This document shows, piece by piece, positions 18,395 to 27,126 of a stretch of DNA of 64,000 nucleotides; position 1 is the first letter of the stretch, and the number at the start of each line of letters is the position of its first letter. A model generated the notes under the pieces. The model saw nothing but the letters and a program-made list of their open reading frames with translations. It searched no databases and was not told where the DNA came from. Made by a program: the position numbers and the translations under genes. The DNA is taken from NCBI RefSeq assembly GCF_000227725.2, contig NZ_MU255056.1, positions 1,404,747-1,468,746 on the forward strand, read 5' to 3'. The DNA is from Thiorhodospira sibirica ATCC 700588. GTDB lineage: Bacteria > Pseudomonadota > Gammaproteobacteria > Ectothiorhodospirales > Ectothiorhodospiraceae.

Positions 18395-19130
18395 AAGACA
18401 GCGCCTCATCGGGGAAATCGGCATTGGTGTAGACGTTTTGCACGTCATCGAGATCATCCAGCATCTCCAATAACTTGAGCACGGTCGGAGCTTGCTCCAG
18501 CTCGACCGGACTGCTGGTGCTGGCGCGCATGGTCAGTTCGCTGTGTTCGGGTTTGAGCCCGGCCTGCAACATCGCGGCGCGTACATTTTCGTAATCATCC
18601 GGGCCGGTGAGTACTTCCAGCGAGCCATCATCATTGACGACCACATCCTGAGCGCCCGCCTCTAAAGCCGCTTCCATCACCTGCTCTTCATGAGTGCCGG
18701 CGGGGTAGTTCAGCACGCCGAGGGCTTCAAACAGGTAGGCCACTGAGCCATCCGTGCCCAGATTGCCGCCGCATTTGCTGAAGGCATGGCGCACTTCCGA
18801 GACGGTGCGGTTGCGGTTATCGGTCATGCAATCGACCATGATGGCGACCCCGCCGGGGCCGTAGCCTTCATAGCGGATGTCTTCATAATTCACTCCATCA
18901 AGCTCCCCGGCACCGCGCTTGGTGGCCCGCTCGATGGTGTCTTTGGTCATGTTGGCATCCAGGGCCTTGTCCACCGCCTGGCGCAGACGCGGGTTGGCAT
19001 TGATGTCTGAGCCTCCCATGCGCGCTGCTACGGTGATTTCCTTGATCAATTTGGTAAACAATTTGCCGCGTTTGGCATCCTGGGCGTTTTTACGATGCTG
19101 GATATTGGCCCATTTACTGTGTCCGGCCAT
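18393..19130 (-). CDS. yebC: YebC/PmpR family protein
   Basis: A 245-residue protein beginning [25 protein letters not shown], the invariant start of the YebC/TACO1 family, with the conserved [10 protein letters not shown] and DGSVAYLFE segments. Members have been described as DNA-binding regulators and, more recently, as translation factors that relieve ribosome stalling. Full length for the family. The ATG at 19130 is unambiguous. The gene lies between prmB and ligA on the same strand; the usual companions ruvC and ruvAB are not here. Confidence 0.95.
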
Positions 19131-19179
19131 AAGCTTTGATCTCTATAATAGGCTTTAAAAATCAATAAAATATATAAGG

Positions 19180-20088
19180 TCAGTCAATCACACACTGCGC
19201 CAGCTGCCGGGCTTCGATGATAAACACCCCGTGTCCGCCACGGGCAAATTCCAGCCAGGTAAACGGTACATCCGGCAGGCGCTGCACCAAAGCCTCGGCG
19301 CTGTTGCCGACTTCGCCGATCAGCACCCCGTGCGGGCTGAGATGCGCACAGGCCCCTTTGAGAATGCGTAAAATCACCGCCAGCCCATCGTCCCCGGCGG
19401 CCAGCCCCAGCACCGGCTCATAGCGAAACTCTTCACTGAGGGCGGCCATATCGTGGGCATCCACATACGGGGGGTTGGTGATGATCAGATCATACATCGC
19501 CTTACCCAGTGTGCTGTAAACATCCGATTGACAGGCCCGGACGCGGTGGGCGAGCTGGTGGCGCTGGATGTTTTTCTCTGCCACGGCCAGGGCATCAGGA
19601 GAGATGTCCACCAGATCGACCTGGGCGTGGGGGAAGGCATAGGCGCAGGCAATGCCAATGCAGCCACTGCCGGTGCCAATATCTGCAATGCGCTGCACCT
19701 GCTCGGGCTTGACCCAGCTCTCCAGACCCTGCTCAATGAACTCGGCCAGCGGCGAGCGGGGGATCAATACCCGTTCATCCACATAAAAAGACAGGTTGGC
19801 AAAATAGGCCTCATGTGTAATATAGGCCACCGGCTTGCGCGTGTGGATGCGCAGCAGCAGCCGATCCATCACCAAACGGCGCTCGGCACTGCTGAGGCGA
19901 CAATCCAGCCAGGCCCCGTCAAGGTCTGTGGGCAGGTGCAGGGTATGCAATACCAGCCAGGCGGCCTCATCCAGGGCGTTATCGGTACCATGCCCATAGC
20001 ACAGCCCGGCCTCGGTGAAGCGGCTGGTGCCCCAGCGGATAAAATCACGCACGGTCAGCAGGTCTTGGGTTACATTAAGATAGGTCAA
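19180..20088 (-). CDS. prmB: Ribosomal protein L3 N5-glutamine methyltransferase
   Basis: Transfers a methyl group from S-adenosylmethionine to a glutamine side chain of ribosomal protein L3. 302 residues. The Rossmann SAM site is IADIGTGSGCIGIACA, and the substrate-binding catalytic loop is TNPPYVDAHD, the NPPY motif of glutamine and adenine methyltransferases. The N-terminal helical domain with RDFIRWGTSRF is characteristic of PrmB rather than of PrmC. The start at 20088 is TTG. It is read divergently from psd across a 136-base gap with a near-palindrome. Confidence 0.93.
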   Translation of the reverse strand: MTYLNVTQDLLTVRDFIRWGTSRFTEAGLCYGHGTDNALDEAAWLVLHTLHLPTDLDGAWLDCRLSSAERRLVMDRLLLRIHTRKPVAYITHEAYFANLSFYVDERVLIPRSPLAEFIEQGLESWVKPEQVQRIADIGTGSGCIGIACAYAFPHAQVDLVDISPDALAVAEKNIQRHQLAHRVRACQSDVYSTLGKAMYDLIITNPPYVDAHDMAALSEEFRYEPVLGLAAGDDGLAVILRILKGACAHLSPHGVLIGEVGNSAEALVQRLPDVPFTWLEFARGGHGVFIIEARQLAQCVID

Positions 20089-20159
20089 TGAAGCACTCTC
20101 GACAAGTCGTTGTATCGTGTCCCGCTGGATTGCCAGCGCAGCCGGTTAACACCGTGCCA

Positions 20160-20186
20160 AGCGGTTTTGCACGCGTGCAAACCGCT
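20160..20186. other. Near-perfect palindrome between prmB and psd
   Basis: agcggttttgcacg and cgtgcaaaccgct form an inverted repeat interrupted only by one extra T. It lies 39 bases upstream of psd in a divergent promoter region, so it could be an operator or a hairpin in the psd leader. No known regulator site is recognised. Confidence 0.4.
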
Positions 20187-20224
20187 ACGCACGCCCCCAA
20201 TCATAACGTCTAATAGCCATTCGC

Positions 20225-21100
20225 ATGACTGAAAACAAAGCAAGTTTTTTGGATTATCTGAAAGCGTGGCCCTTGTATCTTCTGCCACAGCATCTGATCT
20301 CCCGCCTGGTCTACCGGCTGACACGCTGGCGCACCCGGCTCAAAGACCCCGTGGTACGCTGGTTTATCCGCCGTTATCAGGTGGAGATGAGCGAGGCCAT
20401 GCAGCCCAACCCGGCGGCCTATCAAAGTTTTAATGAGTTTTTTACCCGGGCGCTGAAACACGGTGCCCGCCCGGTGGTCAAGCGCCTCAATGCCCTGGCC
20501 TGTCCGGCAGATAGCGCCGTCAGCCAGTTCGGGCGCATTCAAGAGGGGCGTATCATACAGGCAAAAGGGCATGATTACAGCGTCCTGGAGCTTTTGGGCG
20601 GCGATGAGCAGCGCGCTCAAGCCTTCCATAATGGCCATTTTATCAATCTCTACTTGTCACCACGCGATTATCACCGCATTCATGCCCCCTGGGATGTGCG
20701 CCTGCTGGAAACCGTTTATATTCCAGGGCGGCTGTTTTCCGTGGCCCCGCATACGACCCGCGCCATTCCGCGTCTGTTTGCCCGCAATGAACGTCTGGTG
20801 TGCCTGTTTGAGAGCAGTCTGGGGCCCCTGGCCGTGGTCCTGGTGGGGGCGATTAACGTCGGCAGCATCGAAACCGTCTGGGGCGGCGAAGAAACCCCGC
20901 GCAAACCGCGTGCCTTGAGCGTCAAAAATCACCGCACCCAGCGCATCAGTCTGCGCAAAGGGGCCGAGCTTGGGCGTTTCAATCTGGGTTCGACGGTGAT
21001 CCTGCTTTTGCCGGATGTGCCCTTTCACTGGGCGCATTCACTGGAAAACGGCCAAAAGCTGCGCATGGGCGCAGAGATTGGCCTGTTGGACAAACATTGA
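20225..21100 (+). CDS. psd: Phosphatidylserine decarboxylase proenzyme
   Basis: Converts phosphatidylserine to phosphatidylethanolamine at the inner membrane. It is a 291-residue proenzyme that cleaves itself at the LGST motif (L254-G-S256-T). The serine becomes the pyruvoyl cofactor of the small alpha chain. Other conserved segments are FNEFFTRALKHGARP, CPADSAVSQFG, YHRIHAPWDV and LVGAINVGSIETVWGG. The length matches bacterial type I enzymes. The gene reads divergently from prmB and is followed closely by a lipoprotein gene on the same strand. Confidence 0.96.
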   Translation: MTENKASFLDYLKAWPLYLLPQHLISRLVYRLTRWRTRLKDPVVRWFIRRYQVEMSEAMQPNPAAYQSFNEFFTRALKHGARPVVKRLNALACPADSAVSQFGRIQEGRIIQAKGHDYSVLELLGGDEQRAQAFHNGHFINLYLSPRDYHRIHAPWDVRLLETVYIPGRLFSVAPHTTRAIPRLFARNERLVCLFESSLGPLAVVLVGAINVGSIETVWGGEETPRKPRALSVKNHRTQRISLRKGAELGRFNLGSTVILLLPDVPFHWAHSLENGQKLRMGAEIGLLDKH

Positions 21101-21131
21101 TTTTCTGGATTCTTTGCCAAAGGTGTCTCCC

Positions 21132-21731
21132 TTGAAGAAAAAACCTTTATATCTGTTTGTACTTGGCCTGGGCGCGTTATGGCTGGCCGGTTGTTCGCCC
21201 AATGTCATCGAAAGTGGCGAATTTTATACCCAGTGGGATCGCCAGGGCGGCTGTCAATCCGGAGATACCACCCCCTGGGGGCCTGCCGTGACCGGAGAGC
21301 CGGTCAGCGCCTGTCAGTTTCCGGGGCAGTATGTGTGGGTCTTCTATGGCGCCAAATGGTGTACCAGCAGCAACCGGCAAACCCCGGCGTTTGTGCGCTT
21401 CACTAAAGAGGCCGCAGAAAACACGGTCTATCTGAGTGTCGTCACCGGTGGACCGAAAGTGTTTACCCAGCCCACTCAGGAAGACATTGCCTCCTGGGCC
21501 AGGCATTACGGCCTGCCGCCGGAGCGGGTGGTTGCCGAGCTGTCGGATTACACCATCCCCGGCACCAATTACCAGCCGGGCCGGGTGGTACCGCAACACG
21601 CCTTGATCGGTCCACAGGGCAACACCTTGTTTCGTTATTTAGGGCGGCTTTCACAGGAGGAAATGCGCGACATTCTCGCCGATTTCCAGCAAGGTCGGCG
21701 CACGCCCACCCTGGCCAGTCCCAGTACCTGA
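21132..21731 (+). CDS. Thioredoxin-fold lipoprotein with CxxS motif
   Basis: A 199-residue protein with a lipoprotein signal (KKKPLYLFVLGLGALWLAGC, lipobox LAGC at about residue 20). The start is set at TTG 21132, eight bases after AAAGG. A thioredoxin-like region follows, with WVFYGAKWCTSSNRQTPAF, where the usual CxxC is Cys-Thr-Ser-Ser; then TIPGTNYQPGRVVPQHALIGPQGN with the expected cis-Pro region. A single active cysteine would suit glutathione- or disulfide-trapping chemistry rather than dithiol reduction. Extra cysteines occur at CQSGD and SACQF. It follows psd by 31 bases. I do not recognise a named family member, so substrate and partner are unknown. Confidence 0.7.
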   Translation: MKKKPLYLFVLGLGALWLAGCSPNVIESGEFYTQWDRQGGCQSGDTTPWGPAVTGEPVSACQFPGQYVWVFYGAKWCTSSNRQTPAFVRFTKEAAENTVYLSVVTGGPKVFTQPTQEDIASWARHYGLPPERVVAELSDYTIPGTNYQPGRVVPQHALIGPQGNTLFRYLGRLSQEEMRDILADFQQGRRTPTLASPST

Positions 21732-21737
21732 ACGGAT

Positions 21738-21770
21738 GCGGCGAACCCTTGGCGTTTAGCGGTTCGCCGC
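21738..21770 (+). terminator. Strong hairpin between the lipoprotein and response-regulator genes
   Basis: GCGGCGAACC (21738-21747) pairs perfectly with GGTTCGCCGC (21761-21770) around a 13-base loop. No T tract follows, so it may be a stabilising stem or a weak terminator. It separates the two genes on this strand. Confidence 0.5.
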
Positions 21771-21804
21771 CCGTGGCCCCGCTTTGATTAAAAGGATCCC
21801 CGTT

Positions 21805-23166
21805 GTGACGCCTTCTCAGCCCATTCCCTGTATTCTGGTGGTGGATGACGAACCTGATATCCGCGAGCTTTTGGAAATCACCCTGCAGCGCATGGGCCTG
21901 CATACGCTGTCTGCCGGCACCCTGCGCGAGGCCCACGCCCTGCTGGCGCAGCAGTCCTTTAACCTGTGTCTGACCGATATGCGCCTGCCCGATGGTGATG
22001 GCATTGAACTGGTTGAGCACATCCAGCGTCACTGGCCCTATCTGCCTGTGGCCGTGATCACCGCCTATGGCAGCGTTGATACGGCGGTGCAGGCGCTCAA
22101 GGCCGGAGCCTTTGATTTCATCTCCAAACCGGTAGAGCTGGGCATGTTACGCGACCTGATCAGCGGGGCCTTGAGTCTGGGCCTGCCGGAGGATAAAGGC
22201 AACACGGCGGCCGAGGATGCGGATGCCACGCATCCCCAAGGGCTTTTGGGGGAATCAGCCTGCATGCAAAAGCTCAAGCAGATGCTGTACAAACTGGCGC
22301 GCAGTCAAGCGCCGGTGTGCATTCTGGGGGAGTCAGGCTGTGGCAAGGAGCGCGTCGCTCGCGAGATCCACCGTCTCGGCCCACGGGCCAAACATCCCTT
22401 CGTGCCGGTCAACTGTGGTGCCATCCCCACAGAACTGATGGAAAGTGAATTTTTCGGACATCGCAAAGGCAGTTTTAGCGGTGCGCTGAGCGACAAGCCC
22501 GGCCTGTTTCAGGCCGCCCACGGCGGCACCCTGTTTTTAGATGAAATCGCCGAGCTGCCCTTGCACATGCAGGTCAAATTACTGCGGGCGATTCAGGAGC
22601 GTGCCGTCAAACCCATTGGCGCTGCCACCGAGGTGGCGGTCGATGTGCGCCTGCTGTCGGCGACCCACAAAGACCTTGGCGAATTAGTGACGCAGGGGCG
22701 CTTTCGGCAGGATTTATACTATCGTATCAATGTCATTGAACTGCATGTGCCGCCCTTGCGCGAACGGCTCGAAGACCTGCCCCTGCTGGCCCAGCATATC
22801 CTGCAGCGCATCGCCACCCGCGGCCAGGATCGCCGCAAAGGCCTCAGCGAGGCCGCACTCTTGCAGCTGCAAAGCTATCGCTACCCCGGCAATGTCCGCG
22901 AACTTGAAAACATCCTGGAGCGCGCCTGCGCCCTGTCTGACGATGCCCTCATCCGCCCCACTGACCTGCAGCTCCCGGAACGCCTCAATGTCCCCCTGTC
23001 AGCCAAAGAACCCAGCCTGGATGCACAGCTCGACGCCGTAGAAAAACACAGCCTGCTAAACGCCTTAAGCCAGCACAACGGCAACCATGCGCTGGCTGCC
23101 CAAAGCCTGGGCCTTAGCCCCCGCCAGTTCGCCTACCGCCTGCAGCGTTTTAAGCTCAACGCCTGA
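21805..23166 (+). CDS. Sigma54-dependent response regulator (NtrC family)
   Basis: Two-component regulator that activates sigma54 promoters by ATP hydrolysis. 453 residues from GTG 21805, with AAAAGG nine bases upstream; a TTG at 21784 is the alternative. Receiver domain residues ~1-125: acidic pair VDDEPD and phospho-acceptor aspartate in CLTDMRLPDGDG. AAA+ domain: Walker A GESGCGKE, Walker B GTLFLDEIAEL, sensor LREPxPL-like PPLRERLEDLPLL. The sigma54-contact loop reads GSFSGA instead of the canonical GAFTGA. A Fis-type helix-turn-helix closes the protein (NHALAAQSLGLSPRQFAYRL). No histidine kinase gene is adjacent, so the partner is elsewhere and the regulated genes are unknown. Confidence 0.92.
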   Translation: MTPSQPIPCILVVDDEPDIRELLEITLQRMGLHTLSAGTLREAHALLAQQSFNLCLTDMRLPDGDGIELVEHIQRHWPYLPVAVITAYGSVDTAVQALKAGAFDFISKPVELGMLRDLISGALSLGLPEDKGNTAAEDADATHPQGLLGESACMQKLKQMLYKLARSQAPVCILGESGCGKERVAREIHRLGPRAKHPFVPVNCGAIPTELMESEFFGHRKGSFSGALSDKPGLFQAAHGGTLFLDEIAELPLHMQVKLLRAIQERAVKPIGAATEVAVDVRLLSATHKDLGELVTQGRFRQDLYYRINVIELHVPPLRERLEDLPLLAQHILQRIATRGQDRRKGLSEAALLQLQSYRYPGNVRELENILERACALSDDALIRPTDLQLPERLNVPLSAKEPSLDAQLDAVEKHSLLNALSQHNGNHALAAQSLGLSPRQFAYRLQRFKLNA

Positions 23167-23179
23167 GGGCTGACCGGTC

Positions 23180-23617
23180 CTACAGATTCAGCGCGGTCAT
23201 TTGTTGCTGGGCAATAAAATGGCCGTCTCTGGCGGCGCGGCAAATCCATGATAATCCCAGATGTTCGTCCTGGGGCAGGGCGTGACCTGCGATATAGCCG
23301 CGTCCCAGCCAGTACATGGCATCCGTACAGCCCAGATCGGCGGCAGATTGCAGCCAGGGTAAGGCCCGCTCAGCGTGCTGATAGCCCATAAACAGCAAGG
23401 CCACCTCGTGTTGCGCCTCCGCTTCGCCTTGATCTGCCCGCAGAATTGATGCGATATCTGTTGCACTCAGCGGCACCGGAATATCCTTGAGCACCAGCTC
23501 CAGGGCAATCCGGTTGCGGTGCGGGCTTTTGAGGGCACCTTGAGCAATCCGTCGCCACAGGGTACGTCGGCTCAAACCGGTCAGACGCTGTGCGCTATGG
23601 AAGGTGATCAGGTGCAT
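23180..23617 (-). CDS. Helix-turn-helix protein with Sel1-like repeats
   Basis: A 145-residue protein of unknown role. The first ~30 residues (HSAQRLTGLSRRTLWRRIAQG) look like a small MerR/excisionase-type helix-turn-helix. Residues ~60-140 contain two Sel1-like helical repeats (AEAQHEVALLFMGYQHAERALPW; DAMYWLGRGYIAGHALPQDE), which usually mediate protein contacts. No signal peptide is present, so it should be cytoplasmic. It reads toward the response regulator gene, whose end lies 13 bases away, and starts 43 bases after the M48 protease stop, with which it may share a transcript. Confidence 0.6.
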   Translation of the reverse strand: MHLITFHSAQRLTGLSRRTLWRRIAQGALKSPHRNRIALELVLKDIPVPLSATDIASILRADQGEAEAQHEVALLFMGYQHAERALPWLQSAADLGCTDAMYWLGRGYIAGHALPQDEHLGLSWICRAARDGHFIAQQQMTALNL

Positions 23618-23660
23618 TCACTATCCGGCCTGCCCAGATGGCCTTGCCCGAAGGCGGGTT

Positions 23661-24998
23661 TTAACGCCACTGTTGCAGGCGCTGGCGGGCGTATTGTGCC
23701 TGTGGTGTACCGCTGGCCAGTTGCAGATAGCGGGCATAGTAATCGCTGGCCGCCCGGGCATTTTGCATACTTTCATGCGCGACCCCTTGTAAAAACAGCG
23801 TATTGGGGTTGCCGGGCAAGACCCGTGCGTAGCGGTTAAACTCTGCCAGGGCGGACTCAGGGCGGTTGAGCGCCAGTTGATTGATGCCGCTTAAATGCAG
23901 GGCCTTACCTTCTTCAGGATAAGCCGTCTTGGCGCGCTCCAGAAAAGACTGCGCCTCGCGGTGTTTGCCTTGCGCCGCCAGCGCCTGCGCCATCAGCACC
24001 AGGCCTGGATAATCATTGGGCGCATGACGTAAAGACTGGGCAAATTTTTGCTCGGCCGGGGCATAACGATTGCGCGCCATATCCGATTCCCCTGACTGCT
24101 GTGCCTTGATGGCCGGTTTAAGGCGACGCAGGTTGGCTGTGTGATCCATATAGCGCTCTTGCGAGGTACGCCGGTTCAGGTGATCGCCATAGCGGCTGCG
24201 GGTTTCGCGCTGCGCGGTCTGAAAGCGTTCGCTGCTCATCGGATGCGTGGAAAACATCAGCTCCAGGGCATTGGGATCGCGCTCAGACAGGCCCTGCAGC
24301 ATGGCCATCAAATCCACCATGCCTTGCGGGTTATGACCGGCATTGACCATATATTCAAGCCCAAGGGCATCCGCCTCGCGTTCATTGGCGCGGCTGTAAC
24401 TGGCCAACAGCGCGGTGGCCCCCACCGCGCCCAAGCCGTAGATCATATTGCTATAACCCGACAGGCGCTCTGATTGCGCGGCGGCAATAGCGACACCGCC
24501 CAGCACCAGCGAGGCGATCATCGCCTGCGTCTGACGGCGGGCGGTATGGCGGGCATTGACATGCCCAGCCTCATGCCCCAACAGACCCGCCAACGCGGCC
24601 TCGTTGTCCATATCCACCAGAATGCCGCGAGTACAGGCCATGGTGCCACCGGGAAAGGTATAGGCGTTGACATGATTGGCATTGACCGCATGAAAGGCAT
24701 AGGGCATGTGCGGGCGATGCGAAACCCGGGTAATGTCATTGCCAACCTGGGTTAAATAACGCTGCAGGCCATCATCCCGCACCCGCCCATAGTCATTGGA
24801 AAACTGATGCGGGGCATGTTGTTTATCAATCGCAATCTCATCGGCCTCCGACATCAGCATGACACGCTGCTGTCCGGTCACCGGATCAGTGGCGCAGCCT
24901 GCAAGCGTGCCGCTTAGGGTGGTCGTCGCTGTGGTTGCGCTGACCAACCAGATAAAATCACGGCGGCTCATGCGCCGTTTCCAGATACCATCGTGCAT
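23661..24998 (-). CDS. M48-family metalloprotease with TPR tail, Tat-type lipoprotein
   Basis: Zinc metalloprotease resembling BepA (YfgC), which acts in outer-membrane protein quality control. The N terminus carries a twin-arginine motif (MSRRDFIWL) followed by a hydrophobic stretch and the lipobox LAGC, so export through Tat and lipidation are predicted. The zinc site is GHEAGHVNARHTARR (HExxH), with the third ligand region in NEREADALGLEYM. From residue ~270 to the end, TPR-like repeats are visible (PNDYPGLVLMAQALAAQGK; PESALAEFNRYARVLPGNP). The start is put at ATG 24998, five bases after GAGGT; GTG 25010 and ATG 24971 are alternatives. Tat targeting is unusual for BepA, which normally has a Sec signal. 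Confidence 0.85.
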   Translation of the reverse strand: MHDGIWKRRMSRRDFIWLVSATTATTTLSGTLAGCATDPVTGQQRVMLMSEADEIAIDKQHAPHQFSNDYGRVRDDGLQRYLTQVGNDITRVSHRPHMPYAFHAVNANHVNAYTFPGGTMACTRGILVDMDNEAALAGLLGHEAGHVNARHTARRQTQAMIASLVLGGVAIAAAQSERLSGYSNMIYGLGAVGATALLASYSRANEREADALGLEYMVNAGHNPQGMVDLMAMLQGLSERDPNALELMFSTHPMSSERFQTAQRETRSRYGDHLNRRTSQERYMDHTANLRRLKPAIKAQQSGESDMARNRYAPAEQKFAQSLRHAPNDYPGLVLMAQALAAQGKHREAQSFLERAKTAYPEEGKALHLSGINQLALNRPESALAEFNRYARVLPGNPNTLFLQGVAHESMQNARAASDYYARYLQLASGTPQAQYARQRLQQWR

Positions 24999-25010
24999 TG
25001 CACACCTCAC

Positions 25011-25279
25011 GTCCGATCAAGCCAATCATGGCATCTTAGCCCTCACCCCGGCTTTTTTCCAGACGCATCGGCATTTTGGCATTACATGGAGAATCACGGT
25101 GGCCTTGAACGCGCCGGGATGCGGCGTTAAACCCCATCGTGGGCGAGGCGTCAATCCATGCAGCAGCGGGTGATGGCACTGTTTTGCTACGCTTTTTGCT
25201 GAAATATCATGAATAATTGTGTATCTTGCGCAGTTTCCTACAGGTTTTTGTCTGTCAATAAAGGCTAACGTCGTTTCCC
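25011..25279. promoter_or_regulatory. Divergent intergenic region, M48 protease / suhB
   Basis: A 269-base non-coding stretch between divergently read genes, so it should contain both promoters. The last 90 bases before suhB are AT-rich. I see no clear operator or RNA structure. Confidence 0.4.
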
Positions 25280-26062
25280 ATGCATCCTATGCTCAATATC
25301 GCGGTGAAAGCCGCACGCGCCGCCGGGCAAGTGATTGTCCGCCATGTGGGGCGCATTGATACGCTGACCATCACGAATAAGCGCCCGAATGATTTTGTCA
25401 CCGAGGTCGATCGCATGGCCGAGGCAGAGATTATCCGCGTGTTGCAACGCGCCTATCCTGATCATGCCTTTATGGCAGAAGAAAGCGGTATTCACGGGGA
25501 TAACCGGGAATATGTGTGGATCATTGACCCGCTGGATGGCACCACGAATTTTTTGCATGATCTATCGCATTTTGCGGTGTCCATTGCCCTGCGTTATCGC
25601 GACCGGATTGATCAGGCGGTGGTGTATGATCCAGTCCGGGAGGAATTATTCACCGCCTCACGCGGTGGCGGGGCGATGCTCAATAACCGGCGTATTCGCG
25701 TCAGCCCGCGCAAGGAGTTGCAGGCCGCGCTGCTGGGCACCGGGATTCCCTTTCGTGCTGATCAAGACCTTGAGTATTATTTGAAGACGCTGGGCGCCTT
25801 GTTGCCGGAAACCGCCGGGGTGCGCCGCTGTGGCTGTGCGGCGCTGGATCTGGCCTATGTCGCCGCCGGGCGGCTGGATGGTTTTTGGGAGATGGGGCTG
25901 CGCGAGTGGGATATGGCCGCCGGGGTGTTGCTGGTGCAGGAAGCCGGCGGGCTGGTGGGTGATCTGCAGGGCGGTGAGCATCATTTCAAGACCGGCAATG
26001 TGGTGGCCGCTAATCCCAAGCTGTTTAAGGCGATGTTGCAACGCCTGCACAGTGTAAGCTAA
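25280..26062 (+). CDS. suhB: Inositol-1-monophosphatase family protein SuhB
   Basis: Mg2+-dependent phosphatase of inositol phosphates. In E. coli SuhB also binds the transcription machinery and helps ribosomal RNA antitermination. 260 residues. Metal-binding motifs are MAEESGIHG (Glu) and WIIDPLDGTTNFLHD (DPLDGT), and the second signature is EWDMAAGVLLVQEAGG. The start ATG at 25280 and the overall length fit SuhB. It is followed by a LysR-type regulator 51 bases downstream. Confidence 0.93.
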   Translation: MHPMLNIAVKAARAAGQVIVRHVGRIDTLTITNKRPNDFVTEVDRMAEAEIIRVLQRAYPDHAFMAEESGIHGDNREYVWIIDPLDGTTNFLHDLSHFAVSIALRYRDRIDQAVVYDPVREELFTASRGGGAMLNNRRIRVSPRKELQAALLGTGIPFRADQDLEYYLKTLGALLPETAGVRRCGCAALDLAYVAAGRLDGFWEMGLREWDMAAGVLLVQEAGGLVGDLQGGEHHFKTGNVVAANPKLFKAMLQRLHSVS

Positions 26063-26113
26063 GAGTGCGACTTATGCGGCATCAAGAGGATGCCACCACA
26101 CGGTGATGATCAT

Positions 26114-27055
26114 GTGAGCAATCCGGCGAATATTTATTACAAGCAGAACCGGCTCAAGCAGCTGCGCGCCTTTTGCCGGACGGCACGCTTTGGCAGTATT
26201 TCCCTGGCGGCGGAGTCGTTGTTTTTAAGCCAGCCGTCGGTGTCTTTGCAGATTCAGGCTCTGGAGCGTGAGTTTGGCATTTCCCTGTTTGAGCGGCGTG
26301 GGCCGATGATCAAGCTGACCCCGGAGGGCGAGGCGCTGTATAAGCTGGCCGATCCTTTGGTTGAGGGGGTGGACAAGCTGCATGAGACCTTTGCGGCGCG
26401 GTTTGGGCGTCTGGAGTCGGGGGAGATCAATATTGCCGCCGGGGAATCGACCATTTTGTATGTGCTGCCTGCGCCGGTGCGCAGCTTTTGCCAGACCTAT
26501 CCGGGGATTAAGCTCAAATTGCACAATGTCACCGGGCGCGATGGTCTGGCGATGGTGCATCGTGATGAGGTGGATTTTGCGGTGGGGTCGATGCTGGAGA
26601 TCCCCGACGGGATTTTTTACAAACCGGTGGTGACCTATAACCCGACCCTGATCACCCCGCTCAATCATCCGCTGGCGGCCAAGGGTCTGAATGTCACGCT
26701 GGATGATATCAGCCCCTATGGCCTGATCCTGCCGCCCCGGCATTTGTCCACCTGGCGGATTGTGGATTTGGTGTTTAATCAGAATAAGGCCAGCTATCGG
26801 GTTTCTTTGGAAGCGGGGGGCTGGGAGGTCATCAAGAAATATGTCGAACTGGGTCTGGGCATTTCCATTGTCACCGATGTCTGTCTGACCGGCAATGAGG
26901 CGCTGTGTCGCATCCCGCTCAATCGCTTTTTCCCCCAGCGCAGTTATGGCATCGTCATGCGTCAGGGACGCCACCTGTCACCGCAGGCCAAGCGCTTTAT
27001 CGCCATTTTAGAGATGGCCTACGACGCCGAAGCGCATACCGGCCTGGTGGATTGA
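26114..27055 (+). CDS. LysR-type transcriptional regulator, CysB-like
   Basis: About 313 residues from GTG 26114; an upstream ATG at 26090 lacks spacing to a ribosome site. The N-terminal winged helix contains RFGSISLAAESLFLSQPSVSLQIQALEREFG. The effector domain (~95-300) has IAAGESTILYVLPAPVRSF, resembling the sulfate/acetylserine-binding fold of CysB. A second CysB-type gene lies at 29278, and the two bracket metG. They share the helix-turn-helix layout but differ strongly in the effector domain, so they probably read different signals. The target genes are not evident; sulfur metabolism is a reasonable but unproven guess. Confidence 0.8.
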   Translation: MSNPANIYYKQNRLKQLRAFCRTARFGSISLAAESLFLSQPSVSLQIQALEREFGISLFERRGPMIKLTPEGEALYKLADPLVEGVDKLHETFAARFGRLESGEINIAAGESTILYVLPAPVRSFCQTYPGIKLKLHNVTGRDGLAMVHRDEVDFAVGSMLEIPDGIFYKPVVTYNPTLITPLNHPLAAKGLNVTLDDISPYGLILPPRHLSTWRIVDLVFNQNKASYRVSLEAGGWEVIKKYVELGLGISIVTDVCLTGNEALCRIPLNRFFPQRSYGIVMRQGRHLSPQAKRFIAILEMAYDAEAHTGLVD

Positions 27056-27126
27056 CGGCTTTTATGTGGTGAACGCAGCTTGCGTTCGCTGAAGCGACAT
27101 TTTTCCCTATGTTAGGATTTTAATCT

